DNA of 64,000 bases from Candidatus Hydrogenedentota bacterium. Lineage in GTDB: Bacteria > Hydrogenedentota > Hydrogenedentia > Hydrogenedentales > JAEUWI01. Of the stretch, positions 42,182-50,556 are shown one piece after another (positions within the stretch are counted from its first letter, which is position 1; each line of letters opens with the position of its first letter). The notes below the pieces were generated by a model, which saw only the letters and a program-made list of their open reading frames with translations, was not told the origin of the DNA and made no database searches. The translations under genes were made by a program, and so were the position numbers. The stretch covers positions 1 through 64,000 of the forward strand of contig JAHBVV010000001.1 in the NCBI GenBank assembly GCA_019637335.1, read 5' to 3'.

Positions 42182-44740
42182 ATGCCAATGGTATCAAAAT
42201 ATACGGTGGTGCCCCGGGTCCCGGAGCGTCTCAAGCCCCTGCTCGAAATCGCGGGCAATCTCTGGTGGTGCTGGAACCATGACGCAATCGACATGTTCCA
42301 CCGCATTGACCGCGACCTCTGGACGCGCGTCAACCAGAACGCCTCCGCGATGCTGGGCCAGATCAGCCAGCTGCGGCTCGACGAACTCGCGAAGGACGAC
42401 AGCTTCCTCGCGCACATGGACCGCGTTCAGGAGAAGCTCCGTGACTACATGGAAACCAACACCTGGGCCGATCGCAACCCCGACGCCTCGCCGGACTTCT
42501 GCGTGGCCTATATGTCCGCCGAGTTCGGGCTTCACGAATCCCTCCGTATCTACTCCGGCGGCCTGGGCGTGCTCGCCGGCGACCACCTGAAGGCCGCCAG
42601 CGACCTGGGCCTGCCCCTCGTCGGCATTGGCATGCTCTACCGCGAGGGCTATTTCAGCCAGTACCTCAGCGCGGACGGCTGGCAGCAGGAAACCTACCCG
42701 CACAACGATTTCTACAACATCCCCATCGCGCACGAACGGGACAAATCGGGCGCGCCCCTGACCATCGAAATCCCCTATCCCGAGGGTATGATAAAGGCCT
42801 ATGTCTGGCGTTGCCAGGTCGGGCGCGTACCGCTCTTCCTGCTCGATTGCGACCACGAGGACAATTCCCCGGCGGCCCGCGCGATCACCGCGCAGCTCTA
42901 CGGCGGCGATCGCGAGACCCGCGTGCGCCAGGAAATACTCCTGGGCATGGGCGGCGTTATCGCCATGCACGCGCTCGGCATCCAGCCCACCACCTACCAC
43001 ATGAACGAGGGCCACGCGGCCTTCATGACGCTCCAGCGCATCAAGGACCTGGTGCTTAACGACGGCATGGTCTTTGAGGATGCTATCGAGACCGTCAAGG
43101 CCGGCAGCTTCTTCACCACCCATACCCCCGTGCCCGCCGGCAATGACATGTTCGAACCCGCCCTGGTCGAGCGCTACTTCCACACCTATTGCGCCGAGGT
43201 CGGCATCCCCTTCGATCGCCTGCTCCGCCTCGGACGCCAGAATCCCGACGACAGCCACGAACCCTTCTGCATGACCGTGCTCGCGCTGCGGCTTTCCTCG
43301 GGCGCGAACGGCGTCAGCAAGCTCCACGGCGAGGTCGCCAGAAACATGTGGAACCTCACGTGGACAGGCGTGCCCGAGGAGGAGGTGCCCATCACCTCCA
43401 TCACCAACGGCATCCACACGCGCAGCGTAATCTCCCGCGACCTGTCGGACCTTTACGACCGCTATCTCGGTCCGGGCTGGGTCAACAGCCCCGACGACCA
43501 CAGCATCTGGCAGCGCATCGACAGCGTGCCCGATACCGAGCTCTGGCGCACGCACGAGCGGCGCCGCGAGCGCCTCGTGAATTTCGCGCGGCGCCGGCTT
43601 GCCGCGCAATACGAAAAGCGGGGCGCCACGGACACCGAGCTCCGCATCTGCCATGAAGTGCTTAACCCCGATACCCTCACCATCGGTTTCGCGCGGCGAT
43701 TCGCCACCTACAAGCGCGCCGCCCTCATCCTCCGCGATCGAGAGCGCCTGATGCGTATCCTGACCAACCCGGAGCACCCCGTACAGTTTATCATCGCCGG
43801 CAAGGCGCACCCCGCGGATACCGCGGGCAAGCAGCTTATTCGCGATTTGCAGCAGTTCGCCCGCGAACCCGCCGTGCGCCGCAACTTCATCTTCCTGGAG
43901 GACTACGACATCAACGTCGCGCGCTACATGGTCCAGGGCGTCGACTGCTGGCTCAACACCCCCCGCCGGCCCATGGAGGCCAGCGGCACCAGCGGCATGA
44001 AAGCCTCGGCCAACGGCGGGCTGAACATCAGCATTCCCGACGGCTGGTGGTGCGAGGCCGAGCACCTCGGCCCCAACGGCTGGAGCATCGGGCGCGGCGA
44101 ACAGTACGACGACCTCGAGGAACAGGACCGCGTCGAGAGCGAACTGCTCTACGAAATCCTGGAGAAGGAGGTTGTTCCCACCTTCTATGATCGCGGCAGC
44201 GACGACCTCCCGCGACAGTGGATTCACCGGATGAAATCCGCCATCCGCACGATCGGGCCGGTATTCAATACCTACCGCATGGTCCAGGAATACACCGATC
44301 GCTGCTACATCCCCTCCAGCAACCGCCGCAACGCCCTCAAGGCCGATGGGCGGAAACGCGCGCTGGCGCTCTCCGCCTGGAAGCAGCGCGTGCACAAGCT
44401 GTGGCCCAAGGTGCGGATTGCCAGCGTGGAGTCCGGGCCCACCGAGAACCTTCCCGTCGGGACCCATCTGAGCGTCTCCGCCGTCGTGCACCTCGGCGAG
44501 CTGACCAGCAAGGACGTCACCGTTGAGGTCTACTACGGCACCCTCGACACGGAAGGCCAGATCGAGCACGGCCACTGGAGTGAAATGAAGGTCGCCGCGG
44601 AGCCGGAAAAGGGCGATGTCCGCTTCGAGGGCTCCATCCTCTGCAACCAGACCGGACAGCTCGGCTTCACCGTCCGCGCCATTCCCAGCCACGAGGATCT
44701 CGCGCAGAAACACGAGACCACCCTGATCGCCTGGGCCTGA
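42182..44740 (+). CDS. glgP: alpha-glucan (glycogen/maltodextrin) phosphorylase
   Basis: This 852-residue enzyme releases glucose-1-phosphate from alpha-1,4-glucans. The N-terminal VPRVPERLKPLLEIAGNLWWCWNHDA is typical of the long bacterial/archaeal GlgP subgroup. It has AYMSAEFGLHESLRIYSGGLGVLAGDHLKAASDLGLP, HMNEGHAAF and TTHTPVPAGNDMF. The PLP site is EASGTSGMKASANGGLN, with Lys about residue 607. Start chosen at 42182, about 10 nt after AAAAGGA; the ATG at 42173 is too close to it. A terminator follows. Confidence 0.94.
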   Translation: MPMVSKYTVVPRVPERLKPLLEIAGNLWWCWNHDAIDMFHRIDRDLWTRVNQNASAMLGQISQLRLDELAKDDSFLAHMDRVQEKLRDYMETNTWADRNPDASPDFCVAYMSAEFGLHESLRIYSGGLGVLAGDHLKAASDLGLPLVGIGMLYREGYFSQYLSADGWQQETYPHNDFYNIPIAHERDKSGAPLTIEIPYPEGMIKAYVWRCQVGRVPLFLLDCDHEDNSPAARAITAQLYGGDRETRVRQEILLGMGGVIAMHALGIQPTTYHMNEGHAAFMTLQRIKDLVLNDGMVFEDAIETVKAGSFFTTHTPVPAGNDMFEPALVERYFHTYCAEVGIPFDRLLRLGRQNPDDSHEPFCMTVLALRLSSGANGVSKLHGEVARNMWNLTWTGVPEEEVPITSITNGIHTRSVISRDLSDLYDRYLGPGWVNSPDDHSIWQRIDSVPDTELWRTHERRRERLVNFARRRLAAQYEKRGATDTELRICHEVLNPDTLTIGFARRFATYKRAALILRDRERLMRILTNPEHPVQFIIAGKAHPADTAGKQLIRDLQQFAREPAVRRNFIFLEDYDINVARYMVQGVDCWLNTPRRPMEASGTSGMKASANGGLNISIPDGWWCEAEHLGPNGWSIGRGEQYDDLEEQDRVESELLYEILEKEVVPTFYDRGSDDLPRQWIHRMKSAIRTIGPVFNTYRMVQEYTDRCYIPSSNRRNALKADGRKRALALSAWKQRVHKLWPKVRIASVESGPTENLPVGTHLSVSAVVHLGELTSKDVTVEVYYGTLDTEGQIEHGHWSEMKVAAEPEKGDVRFEGSILCNQTGQLGFTVRAIPSHEDLAQKHETTLIAWA

Positions 44741-44766
44741 GACCCCGCGTCAATCTGAACCGCCAC

Positions 44767-44806
44767 GGCAGCCCGCCGCGAACACCGCGCGCGGGCTGTC
44801 GTTTTT
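44767..44806 (+). terminator. rho-independent terminator of glgP
   Basis: The stem CAGCCCGC/GCGGGCTG (44769-44776 with 44791-44798), extended inward by CGCG/CGCG, is followed by GTTTTT (44801-44806). It lies 26 bp after the glgP stop. Confidence 0.85.
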
Positions 44807-44877
44807 GTCGCGCCGCCGAGCCCGCTCGATTCTCGCTTTCGCGGCCTGCGGCTTCAAACGGCGGATGGGGGCTCCGG

Positions 44878-45402
44878 TCAGCTTTCGAGGGTGTAGATGG
44901 CGTCGAGTTCGCGGTAGCGCTCGTTGTAGTCGAGCCCGTAGCCGACGACGAAGTGATCGGGGATCACGAAGCCGGCCAGGTCCGCGTTGATGGCGCAGGT
45001 GCGCCGGGAGGGTTTGTCCAGGAGCGTGGCGAGGCACAGGGAGGCCGGGTGCTGCGCGCGGACGAAGTCGAGGATCGCGGTGGCGGTTTGTCCCGTGTCG
45101 AGGATGTCCTCCAGCACCAGCACATGCCGGTCGCGGAGGGGCTCCTCGGGCAGGTGCGAGAAGACCACCTCGCCGCGCGAGGCCGTGCCGTCGTAGCTCT
45201 TCGCGCGGATGTACTCCACCGTCAGCGGGGCTTGCATCGCGCGCAGGAGATCGGCGCTGAACGGGACCGCGCCCTTGAGCACCACGAGCGCGAGGGGCTC
45301 CCGGCCGGCGTAGCGCGCGTCCAGTTCCGCCGCCATGGCGCCGATGCGATCGCGGATTGCGGCGGCGTCGATGAGGGGATACTGGCTGAGGCGCAGGTGC
45401 AT
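44878..45402 (-). CDS. hpt: hypoxanthine phosphoribosyltransferase
   Basis: This 174-residue purine salvage enzyme converts hypoxanthine (or guanine) and PRPP to IMP (or GMP). The PRPP loop is HVLVLEDILDTGQTATAI (about residues 93-110). LVVLKGAVPFSADLLRAM is the early PPi loop, and FVIPDHFVVGYGLDYNERYREL is the base-binding end. Size is normal. It lies 3 bp after tilS, an arrangement common in bacteria (tilS-hpt). Confidence 0.94.
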   Translation of the reverse strand: MHLRLSQYPLIDAAAIRDRIGAMAAELDARYAGREPLALVVLKGAVPFSADLLRAMQAPLTVEYIRAKSYDGTASRGEVVFSHLPEEPLRDRHVLVLEDILDTGQTATAILDFVRAQHPASLCLATLLDKPSRRTCAINADLAGFVIPDHFVVGYGLDYNERYRELDAIYTLES

Positions 45403-45405
45403 GAA

Positions 45406-46767
45406 TCAGGTTACCGTGACTTCGAGCAGGCGCCGGGTGGCGGCGGTGACGGCCACATTGTGGCTGATGGTGTGCCCGGGAATCCAGACGATTTCGCCGT
45501 TACTCTCGAACAGGAGCTGGGCGTCGCGTTCCGGTTGGGTCAGTCCGAGGGTGTTGAAGACGTCCTTGAGCTTGCGGGATCCGGCCAGGCCCAGGGGCTG
45601 AAAGCGATCCCCGGGGCGGCGCGTCCGGATGATCAGCGCGTCCCCGAGCGCAGCCGCGTCGAAGACCTGTCGTCCGGGGTGGCAGTAGCGCGCGAGGGGC
45701 TCCGCCGGGCGCGCTTCGAGGATCCGCGCCTGGAAGCGGCGTCCGAGGCCGTCGGCGACGCCGGGCACAGGCAGGATGAGGCGTAGGGGGTCGCGGGCCT
45801 GTTGCGGGAGGGCCATCACGGCATGATCGGCGGCCAGGAAGAGCGAGCGATCGTGGCCCAGGTCGATCTGGATGCCGGCTGGCGCGCTCTGGAGCGCCTC
45901 CACCGCCTGCTGGACTCCCTCGAAGGAGGCGTCGCCGCCGATCTCTTGAATACAGGCCGCGATCAGCCGATATTGAAGGGCGGGGTCGGTGTCGCGGAAA
46001 GGGGCGCGCAGGAGGCGGCCCGTGGCGTCGAGGCACTGTTCCCGGGCCGCGTCGGTCAGGCGCTCCAGCAGGGCGTCGTCCTGGCGCTGGAGTTGGGCGA
46101 GGCGCTGGAGCGCTTCGGCGATGGCGGGGTTGTAGTCCCGGGCGAGCAGCGGCAGCAATTCGTGGCGGATGCGGTTGCGCGTGTACCGCGGATCGGTGTT
46201 GCTCGTGTCTTCGCGCCAGGGCAGGCCCTCGGCCCGGAGCCAGGCGAGGATGGTGTCGCGCGGGCATTCGAGCAGGGGGCGGATGAAGCGTACGCCATGC
46301 CGGTTGCGGGAGGGCGGAATGCCCGCGAGGCCGGACGGGCTCGCGCCGCGCAGCAATCGCATCAGCACGGTTTCGGCCTGGTCGTCCGCGTGGTGGCCCG
46401 TGGCCACGGCGGATAAACCGGCAGTGCGGGCGGCCTCCTCGAAGAAGCCGTAGCGCAGGTCGCGCGCGGCCATTTCGAAGCTGGCGCCCTGCGCGGCGGC
46501 GAGTTCGGCCACGGAGCGGGAATCGAAGTGAAAGGGGAGATCCAGCGACGCCGCGAGATCCCGAACGAAGGCCGCGTCCTCCGCGCTGGCGCCGCCGCGG
46601 GTCTGGTGGTCGAAATGGAGGACACCTCCGGCCCGGCCCGCGCGGTGCGTCAGGTGCAGCAGGGCTACGGAATCCGCGCCCCCGGAAACGGCCACCAGGG
46701 CGCGCTCCCCGGGGGCGAGCAGGGCGTCGAGCGCCTGCTGCGCGGTTTCGGGCAGGGGGTGCGACAT
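45406..46767 (-). CDS. tilS: tRNA(Ile)-lysidine synthetase
   Basis: This 453-residue enzyme makes lysidine at the wobble base of the tRNA-Ile that reads AUA. The ATP-pyrophosphatase P-loop SGGADS is at residues 28-33, with VATGHHADDQAETVLMRLLRGA, LECPRDTILAWLRAEGLPWREDTSN and RNRIRHELLPLLA, all typical of TilS. The C-terminal domain (RTRRPGDRFQPLGLAGSRKLKDVF) is present. It is third of a minus-strand run ending in hpt. Essential in nearly all bacteria. Confidence 0.95.
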   Translation of the reverse strand: MSHPLPETAQQALDALLAPGERALVAVSGGADSVALLHLTHRAGRAGGVLHFDHQTRGGASAEDAAFVRDLAASLDLPFHFDSRSVAELAAAQGASFEMAARDLRYGFFEEAARTAGLSAVATGHHADDQAETVLMRLLRGASPSGLAGIPPSRNRHGVRFIRPLLECPRDTILAWLRAEGLPWREDTSNTDPRYTRNRIRHELLPLLARDYNPAIAEALQRLAQLQRQDDALLERLTDAAREQCLDATGRLLRAPFRDTDPALQYRLIAACIQEIGGDASFEGVQQAVEALQSAPAGIQIDLGHDRSLFLAADHAVMALPQQARDPLRLILPVPGVADGLGRRFQARILEARPAEPLARYCHPGRQVFDAAALGDALIIRTRRPGDRFQPLGLAGSRKLKDVFNTLGLTQPERDAQLLFESNGEIVWIPGHTISHNVAVTAATRRLLEVTVT

Positions 46768-46801
46768 ACGTTTGGGCCTTCGCGCGGCGGTGCGGGCGGC
46801 G

Positions 46802-47476
46802 CTATTTCAGGGTGACGATCACGCGGTCGTCAACGACCCTGATCTCGTCGATCTTGCTGAAGAATTCCTGCATCTTGGGGTCGTTGGCCAGATCCTGCGC
46901 GAGATTCTGGGTGCGCAATTGGGCGATGAAATCCGCCGGCGCGTCCTGGTCCTTGAAGCGGAAGTCTTCCAGAAACACGAAGACTCGCCCGGAATTCGCC
47001 GATACGTTGAAGGTGCCCGAGCCGTTCAGGTAGCGCCCCTCGAAGAAGGAAAGCGGCATGATGCGGCTCAGTTCCAGGCTGACTTCGCCCCGGACCTCCC
47101 CGTTTGCGATGGTAATGTAGACGGATTCGCCCAGCGCCCGAATATTCTCATCCGAACGCAGGAGCACATTCAGATCGTCGCCGGTGAGGGAGAATTCCCG
47201 CTGTTCGCCGCCCTGCTCCAGCGCCGTCTTCAACGCCGCAACTTTTTGCGACGATTCGGCCTGCTCCGCCTCGTTCAGCGCGAGCGGCGGGAGCTCCCGC
47301 GGCGCCGTTTCCGTGGTGGCTTCGAGCATGCCGGTGGCCCCCCGGTAGAGGCCGTAGCCGACGAGCGCCGCGCCCACGACGCAGACGAGTGCGACGACCA
47401 GGCAGCCGATCAGGCAGCCGTTGACGCCGGAACGGGATTTGGGAAGCGGGGGTACGTGATCGAGATCGTGGGCCAT
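46802..47476 (-). CDS. single-span membrane protein of unknown function
   Basis: This 224-residue protein has a short cytoplasmic start (PPLPKSRSGVNG), one membrane segment (CLIGCLVVALVCVVGAALVGYGLY, residues 20-43) and an outer domain of about 180 residues. That domain contains REFSLTGDDLNVLLRSDENI and VRGEVSLELSRIMPLSFFEGRYLNGSGTFNVSANSGRVFVFLEDFRF, beta-rich in appearance. GGAGG lies 7 nt before ATG. It stands between a thiamine-binding-type gene and tilS. I recognise no family. Confidence 0.65.
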   Translation of the reverse strand: MAHDLDHVPPLPKSRSGVNGCLIGCLVVALVCVVGAALVGYGLYRGATGMLEATTETAPRELPPLALNEAEQAESSQKVAALKTALEQGGEQREFSLTGDDLNVLLRSDENIRALGESVYITIANGEVRGEVSLELSRIMPLSFFEGRYLNGSGTFNVSANSGRVFVFLEDFRFKDQDAPADFIAQLRTQNLAQDLANDPKMQEFFSKIDEIRVVDDRVIVTLK

Positions 47477-47514
47477 GGTGGAACCTCCGGGCGCGGGCCG
47501 CCGGTTGCTGGGTG

Positions 47515-47829
47515 TCAGGTTGTGGTCACATCGCCCATCAGGGCCTTCACATGGGTCACCTTGTCGCGCATGGACTGGGGCTTGTCCACGCGGGTGCCCA
47601 GCTTGATCGTGGTGCTGATGCGCGGCGCGCCCATGGCGTGGATCTTCTCGTGGCAGGCCTTGATCGCCGCCATCACGTCGTCCCACTCGCCCTCGATGTT
47701 GGTGCCGAAGGCGTGCAGGTGGACCGCCAGGCCGGCGTCCCGCAGGATCTGCTGGCACGCCGCGATGTAGGGCGACAGGGACACCTCGGCGTTCATGGGG
47801 ATAATGCAGAGATCGACGATGACTTTCAT
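47515..47829 (-). CDS. MTH1187/YkoF-type thiamine-binding family protein
   Basis: This 104-residue soluble protein has the DUF77 fold pattern MKVIVDLCIIPMN...VSLSPYIAACQQIL and LHAFGTNIEGEWDDVMAAIKACHEKIHAMGAPRISTTIKLGTRVDKP. Relatives bind thiamine or hydroxymethylpyrimidine, but their role is not settled. It is the first gene of the run with the unknown membrane protein, tilS and hpt. No thiamine riboswitch is visible upstream. Confidence 0.85.
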   Translation of the reverse strand: MKVIVDLCIIPMNAEVSLSPYIAACQQILRDAGLAVHLHAFGTNIEGEWDDVMAAIKACHEKIHAMGAPRISTTIKLGTRVDKPQSMRDKVTHVKALMGDVTTT

Positions 47830-48060
47830 GTAAATCGGCCTTTCTTCCGTAAAACTGCCGGGCGTCTAGTTTCGATCATTCCGCCCCCGGGATACAATTC
47901 GGGCGCGCCGGGTATTCGATGTGGGGTGGTGAGGATGGCGCGGGTTCAATGTCGAGGCGTGGCCGGAAAAAGGCCATGTTCTTGGCATACAGCCTGGAAT
48001 TTACCCGGCAACACGCGAATAATGGGCGTTGGCAGGTGTACCGGCAAGAGGAGAGCGAGC

Positions 48061-49470
48061 ATGAACGGACGAAACCCCCTTACGGTGTTGATTCAATCTA
48101 CGACAGCCTTCATCGCGATTGCGGTCCCGGCCATTCTACACGCTGAGACGGCATACAAACCTCGAACGCTCGCCGATTATCCGCCAGCGATCGTCGAATG
48201 GGTGGTTGCCGATTTCGAGGCGCGCCTGGAGGCGCTCCGCGCGGATGGCGCGCCGCGATCGGTGGCGGAACTTGCCAAATGGGGCGCGTGTCCAGACGCG
48301 GATACGGACGCATACCCGCTGTATGAGAAGGCGCTGCGGCAGACTCCGTACTCGGCGCAGCTGAGCGCGGTTGTCGCCGCGACCAGGCGACCGTGTTATC
48401 AGTATCCGGTTTCGGCGCGGGATCTTCGGGACGACGTCAGGAAGCAGTTTCTACCTGAACTCGACTATCTCGGGGAAATGCGAAATATGGCGCGAATGTT
48501 CTCCAGCGAAGCGGGGATGCTTGCTGCGTGGGGCGACACGGACGGCGCCGTGGACCTGCTCTGCGCTGGATTCAATTTTCTGGGACACCACGCCCGCGCG
48601 CCATTTGGGTTGATGCACCTGACCCGCTACGCCTGCCAATCCCTAATCGTAAACGCCGCGGAAGAAATCCTGAATCGCGTCAACCTTACGGGCGCCCAAC
48701 TGGAGCGGCTGAACGCGGCCGTGGCCCGCGCGGAGAACCCCGACGCGCTTGCGCAAATCTGGCATTTCAACGTGGAAGCGGGTATTGACGCCAATCCCTT
48801 CTCGGCGATGCCCTCCGTACACGTCATTGACGCGGTATACCGTGCGGAGTTGCTCCTTCTGCGGGCGGGCATTGCCATAGAACGATTCCGGCTTGCGGAG
48901 GGTGAGGCGCCCGCGTCCCTGGCGGATTTGGTTCCCGCCTACCTTCCGAAATTGCCGCTGGATCCCATGAACGGCGCGCCGCTGCAATACACACGCGGCG
49001 AGGGCGAATTCGCGCTGTGCAGTGTTGGCGACACCGGCGCACTCTGCGCGGATCCACTGCAAGAATCTGACGTGCCGAACCAGCCAAAGCTTGTTGTTGC
49101 ATATCAGAAGACGCCTGCCGCGTTTCACGAGATGGGCATTGCGCTTCCAACGCGGGAACCCCGGCGTCTTTCGCGGGCCGAAAAACGGGCCGTGGAGGTG
49201 GTAAGGGTTGAACTGGACTTCGGATCGCTCCATGTGGAGTCCGGCATAGCGCAGTTCTCGGCCGGTGCACTGAACGGTGGTGTCGCGGTTCTGCTGGTAT
49301 CCGTGTCGGCGGCGCAGCCCGATCCCCGCGAACTGCCCCTGATGGCGGCGTTTTTTGTGAAGGATGGCTCGGCCAGGCGGGTAAATCGGGTCGCCGCCGA
49401 ACTGGCGCCCCGGCTGGAGGGAGCCCCGGAACACATAACGTTTGATCGGGTGCGCGACGCGGCATATTGA
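48061..49470 (+). CDS. exported protein of unknown function
   Basis: This 469-residue protein starts with a signal peptide (TVLIQSTTAFIAIAVPAILHAETA). The middle is helical, with Ala-rich repeats. Near residue 265 ELLLLRAGIAIERFRLAEGEAPASLADLVPAYLPKLPLDPMNGAPLQYTRGEGEFALCSVG is a module common in large Planctomycetes-type exported proteins (a helix, then P-x-SLA-x-L, then LPxDP-x-NG-x-PLxY). AGGAG precedes the ATG. No partner on the strand; function unknown. Confidence 0.7.
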   Translation: MNGRNPLTVLIQSTTAFIAIAVPAILHAETAYKPRTLADYPPAIVEWVVADFEARLEALRADGAPRSVAELAKWGACPDADTDAYPLYEKALRQTPYSAQLSAVVAATRRPCYQYPVSARDLRDDVRKQFLPELDYLGEMRNMARMFSSEAGMLAAWGDTDGAVDLLCAGFNFLGHHARAPFGLMHLTRYACQSLIVNAAEEILNRVNLTGAQLERLNAAVARAENPDALAQIWHFNVEAGIDANPFSAMPSVHVIDAVYRAELLLLRAGIAIERFRLAEGEAPASLADLVPAYLPKLPLDPMNGAPLQYTRGEGEFALCSVGDTGALCADPLQESDVPNQPKLVVAYQKTPAAFHEMGIALPTREPRRLSRAEKRAVEVVRVELDFGSLHVESGIAQFSAGALNGGVAVLLVSVSAAQPDPRELPLMAAFFVKDGSARRVNRVAAELAPRLEGAPEHITFDRVRDAAY

Positions 49471-49670
49471 GCGTCGGTTCCGCGATGGCGAGGGATTGAA
49501 CCGCGCGTGCGGAGTACCTTCCCTGGAGGCGGGCGGCGCCTGCTCCAGGCACACGAATCCGCCTTTGGCGCCATCGCGTGGCACAGCGCGCGGGCCTGTG
49601 GTGCGCGTTTTGGGGCTGCTAATCGATCTCGTGAACGGGCCATACGCCATAGGATCCACCGTGAACTCAG

Positions 49671-49762
49671 AAAAGGGCGCGTGTTGGAGCGCCGGCATCT
49701 CTGCCGGCAGGGTCAGGGATTCGCCAAAGGCGAAATGCCGGTGCTCCAACACGCTCACCTTC
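49671..49762. repeat. folded repeat, copy 2 (three-way-junction type)
   Basis: Outer arms GTGTTGGAGCGCCGGCAT (49681-49698) and 49735-49752 pair over 18 bp with one G-U. Inside are a CTGCCGGCAG palindrome (49701-49710) and a TTCGCC-AAA-GGCGAA hairpin (49720-49734). As RNA or a cruciform this gives a stem with two inner hairpins. A degenerate copy is at 77-146. Confidence 0.75.
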
Positions 49763-49863
49763 GTAGATTCGATGCGTTATCAGGCGGCGCCCATCTTTCA
49801 CAATACCGTCGGCCCTGTTCCGCATCGCCTTCGCGCCGCGCTCCCCGACTTGCGGTTCGCGCG

Positions 49864-49872
49864 TGGTATACT
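49864..49872 (+). promoter_or_regulatory. extended -10 promoter of the two-component operon
   Basis: TGGTATACT (TGnTATACT) lies only 7 nt before the ATG at 49880. No Shine-Dalgarno is seen, so the message may be leaderless. Confidence 0.5.
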
Positions 49873-49879
49873 TCCGCGC

Positions 49880-50554
49880 ATGAACGTGCTGCTGGTGGAA
49901 GACGAAAAGCGGATTGCCGGGTTTGTGAAGAAGGGCCTGGCGGAGCAGGGCTTTCAGGTGGACCATGTCGCGGATGGGGACGAGGCGCTGGAGCGGATGC
50001 TTTCGCGGCCCTACGACGCGATCGTGCTGGATATCATGCTGCCGGGCCGCGACGGGCTGAGCGTCTTGCGCCAGTTCCGGAAGAAGGGGCACGCGGCGCC
50101 CGTTATCCTGCTGACGGCGCGGTCGGCGCTGGATGAGCGGGTGGAGGGCTTGAACGCGGGGGCGGACGACTATCTCACGAAGCCGTTTTACGTGGAGGAG
50201 CTGGTGGCGCGGCTGCACGCGGTGATCCGGCGCGCGTCGGACGAACCGATGAGCCTGCTGCGGGCGGGGGAGGTTGCCGTGAACGTGCTGACGCGGGAGG
50301 TCACGGTCGGGGGCGAGCCGGTGAAGCTCACGGCGCGGGAGTTCGGCCTGCTGGAGTACATGATGCGAAACCCCGGGCGCGTCTACACGCGGACGCAGCT
50401 GCTGGAGCATGTCTGGGGCTACGATTTCGACCCGAGCACGAACCTGGTGGACGTGCACATCCAGCGGTTGCGCAAGAAGGTCTCCCCGGACAAGGACAAC
50501 CCCCTGATCGAGACGATTCGCGGCGTGGGCTACCGGGTGCGGAAGGGCGGCTGA
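49880..50554 (+). CDS. OmpR/CusR-family response regulator
   Basis: This 224-residue regulator has a receiver domain with acidic pair Glu7-Asp8, phosphoacceptor Asp51 (IVLDIMLPGRDG) and Lys near 101 (LTKPF). The C-terminal winged helix shows LTAREFGLLEYMMRNPGRVYTRTQLLEHVWGYDFDPSTNLVDVHIQRLRKKV. The pattern is that of CusR/CopR metal-responsive regulators. It is 2 bp before its kinase gene. Possible target: the metal efflux genes near 62-64 kb, but nothing links them directly. Confidence 0.93.
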   Translation: MNVLLVEDEKRIAGFVKKGLAEQGFQVDHVADGDEALERMLSRPYDAIVLDIMLPGRDGLSVLRQFRKKGHAAPVILLTARSALDERVEGLNAGADDYLTKPFYVEELVARLHAVIRRASDEPMSLLRAGEVAVNVLTREVTVGGEPVKLTAREFGLLEYMMRNPGRVYTRTQLLEHVWGYDFDPSTNLVDVHIQRLRKKVSPDKDNPLIETIRGVGYRVRKGG

Positions 50555-50556
50555 CG

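Larger units (their letters stand above)
49471..49879. other. intergenic region with a folded repeat and a promoter
   Basis: No gene is supported. It contains the better copy of the folded repeat (49671-49762) and an extended -10 promoter directly before the response-regulator start. The rest is a mixture of low-complexity GC-rich sequence. Confidence 0.55.
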
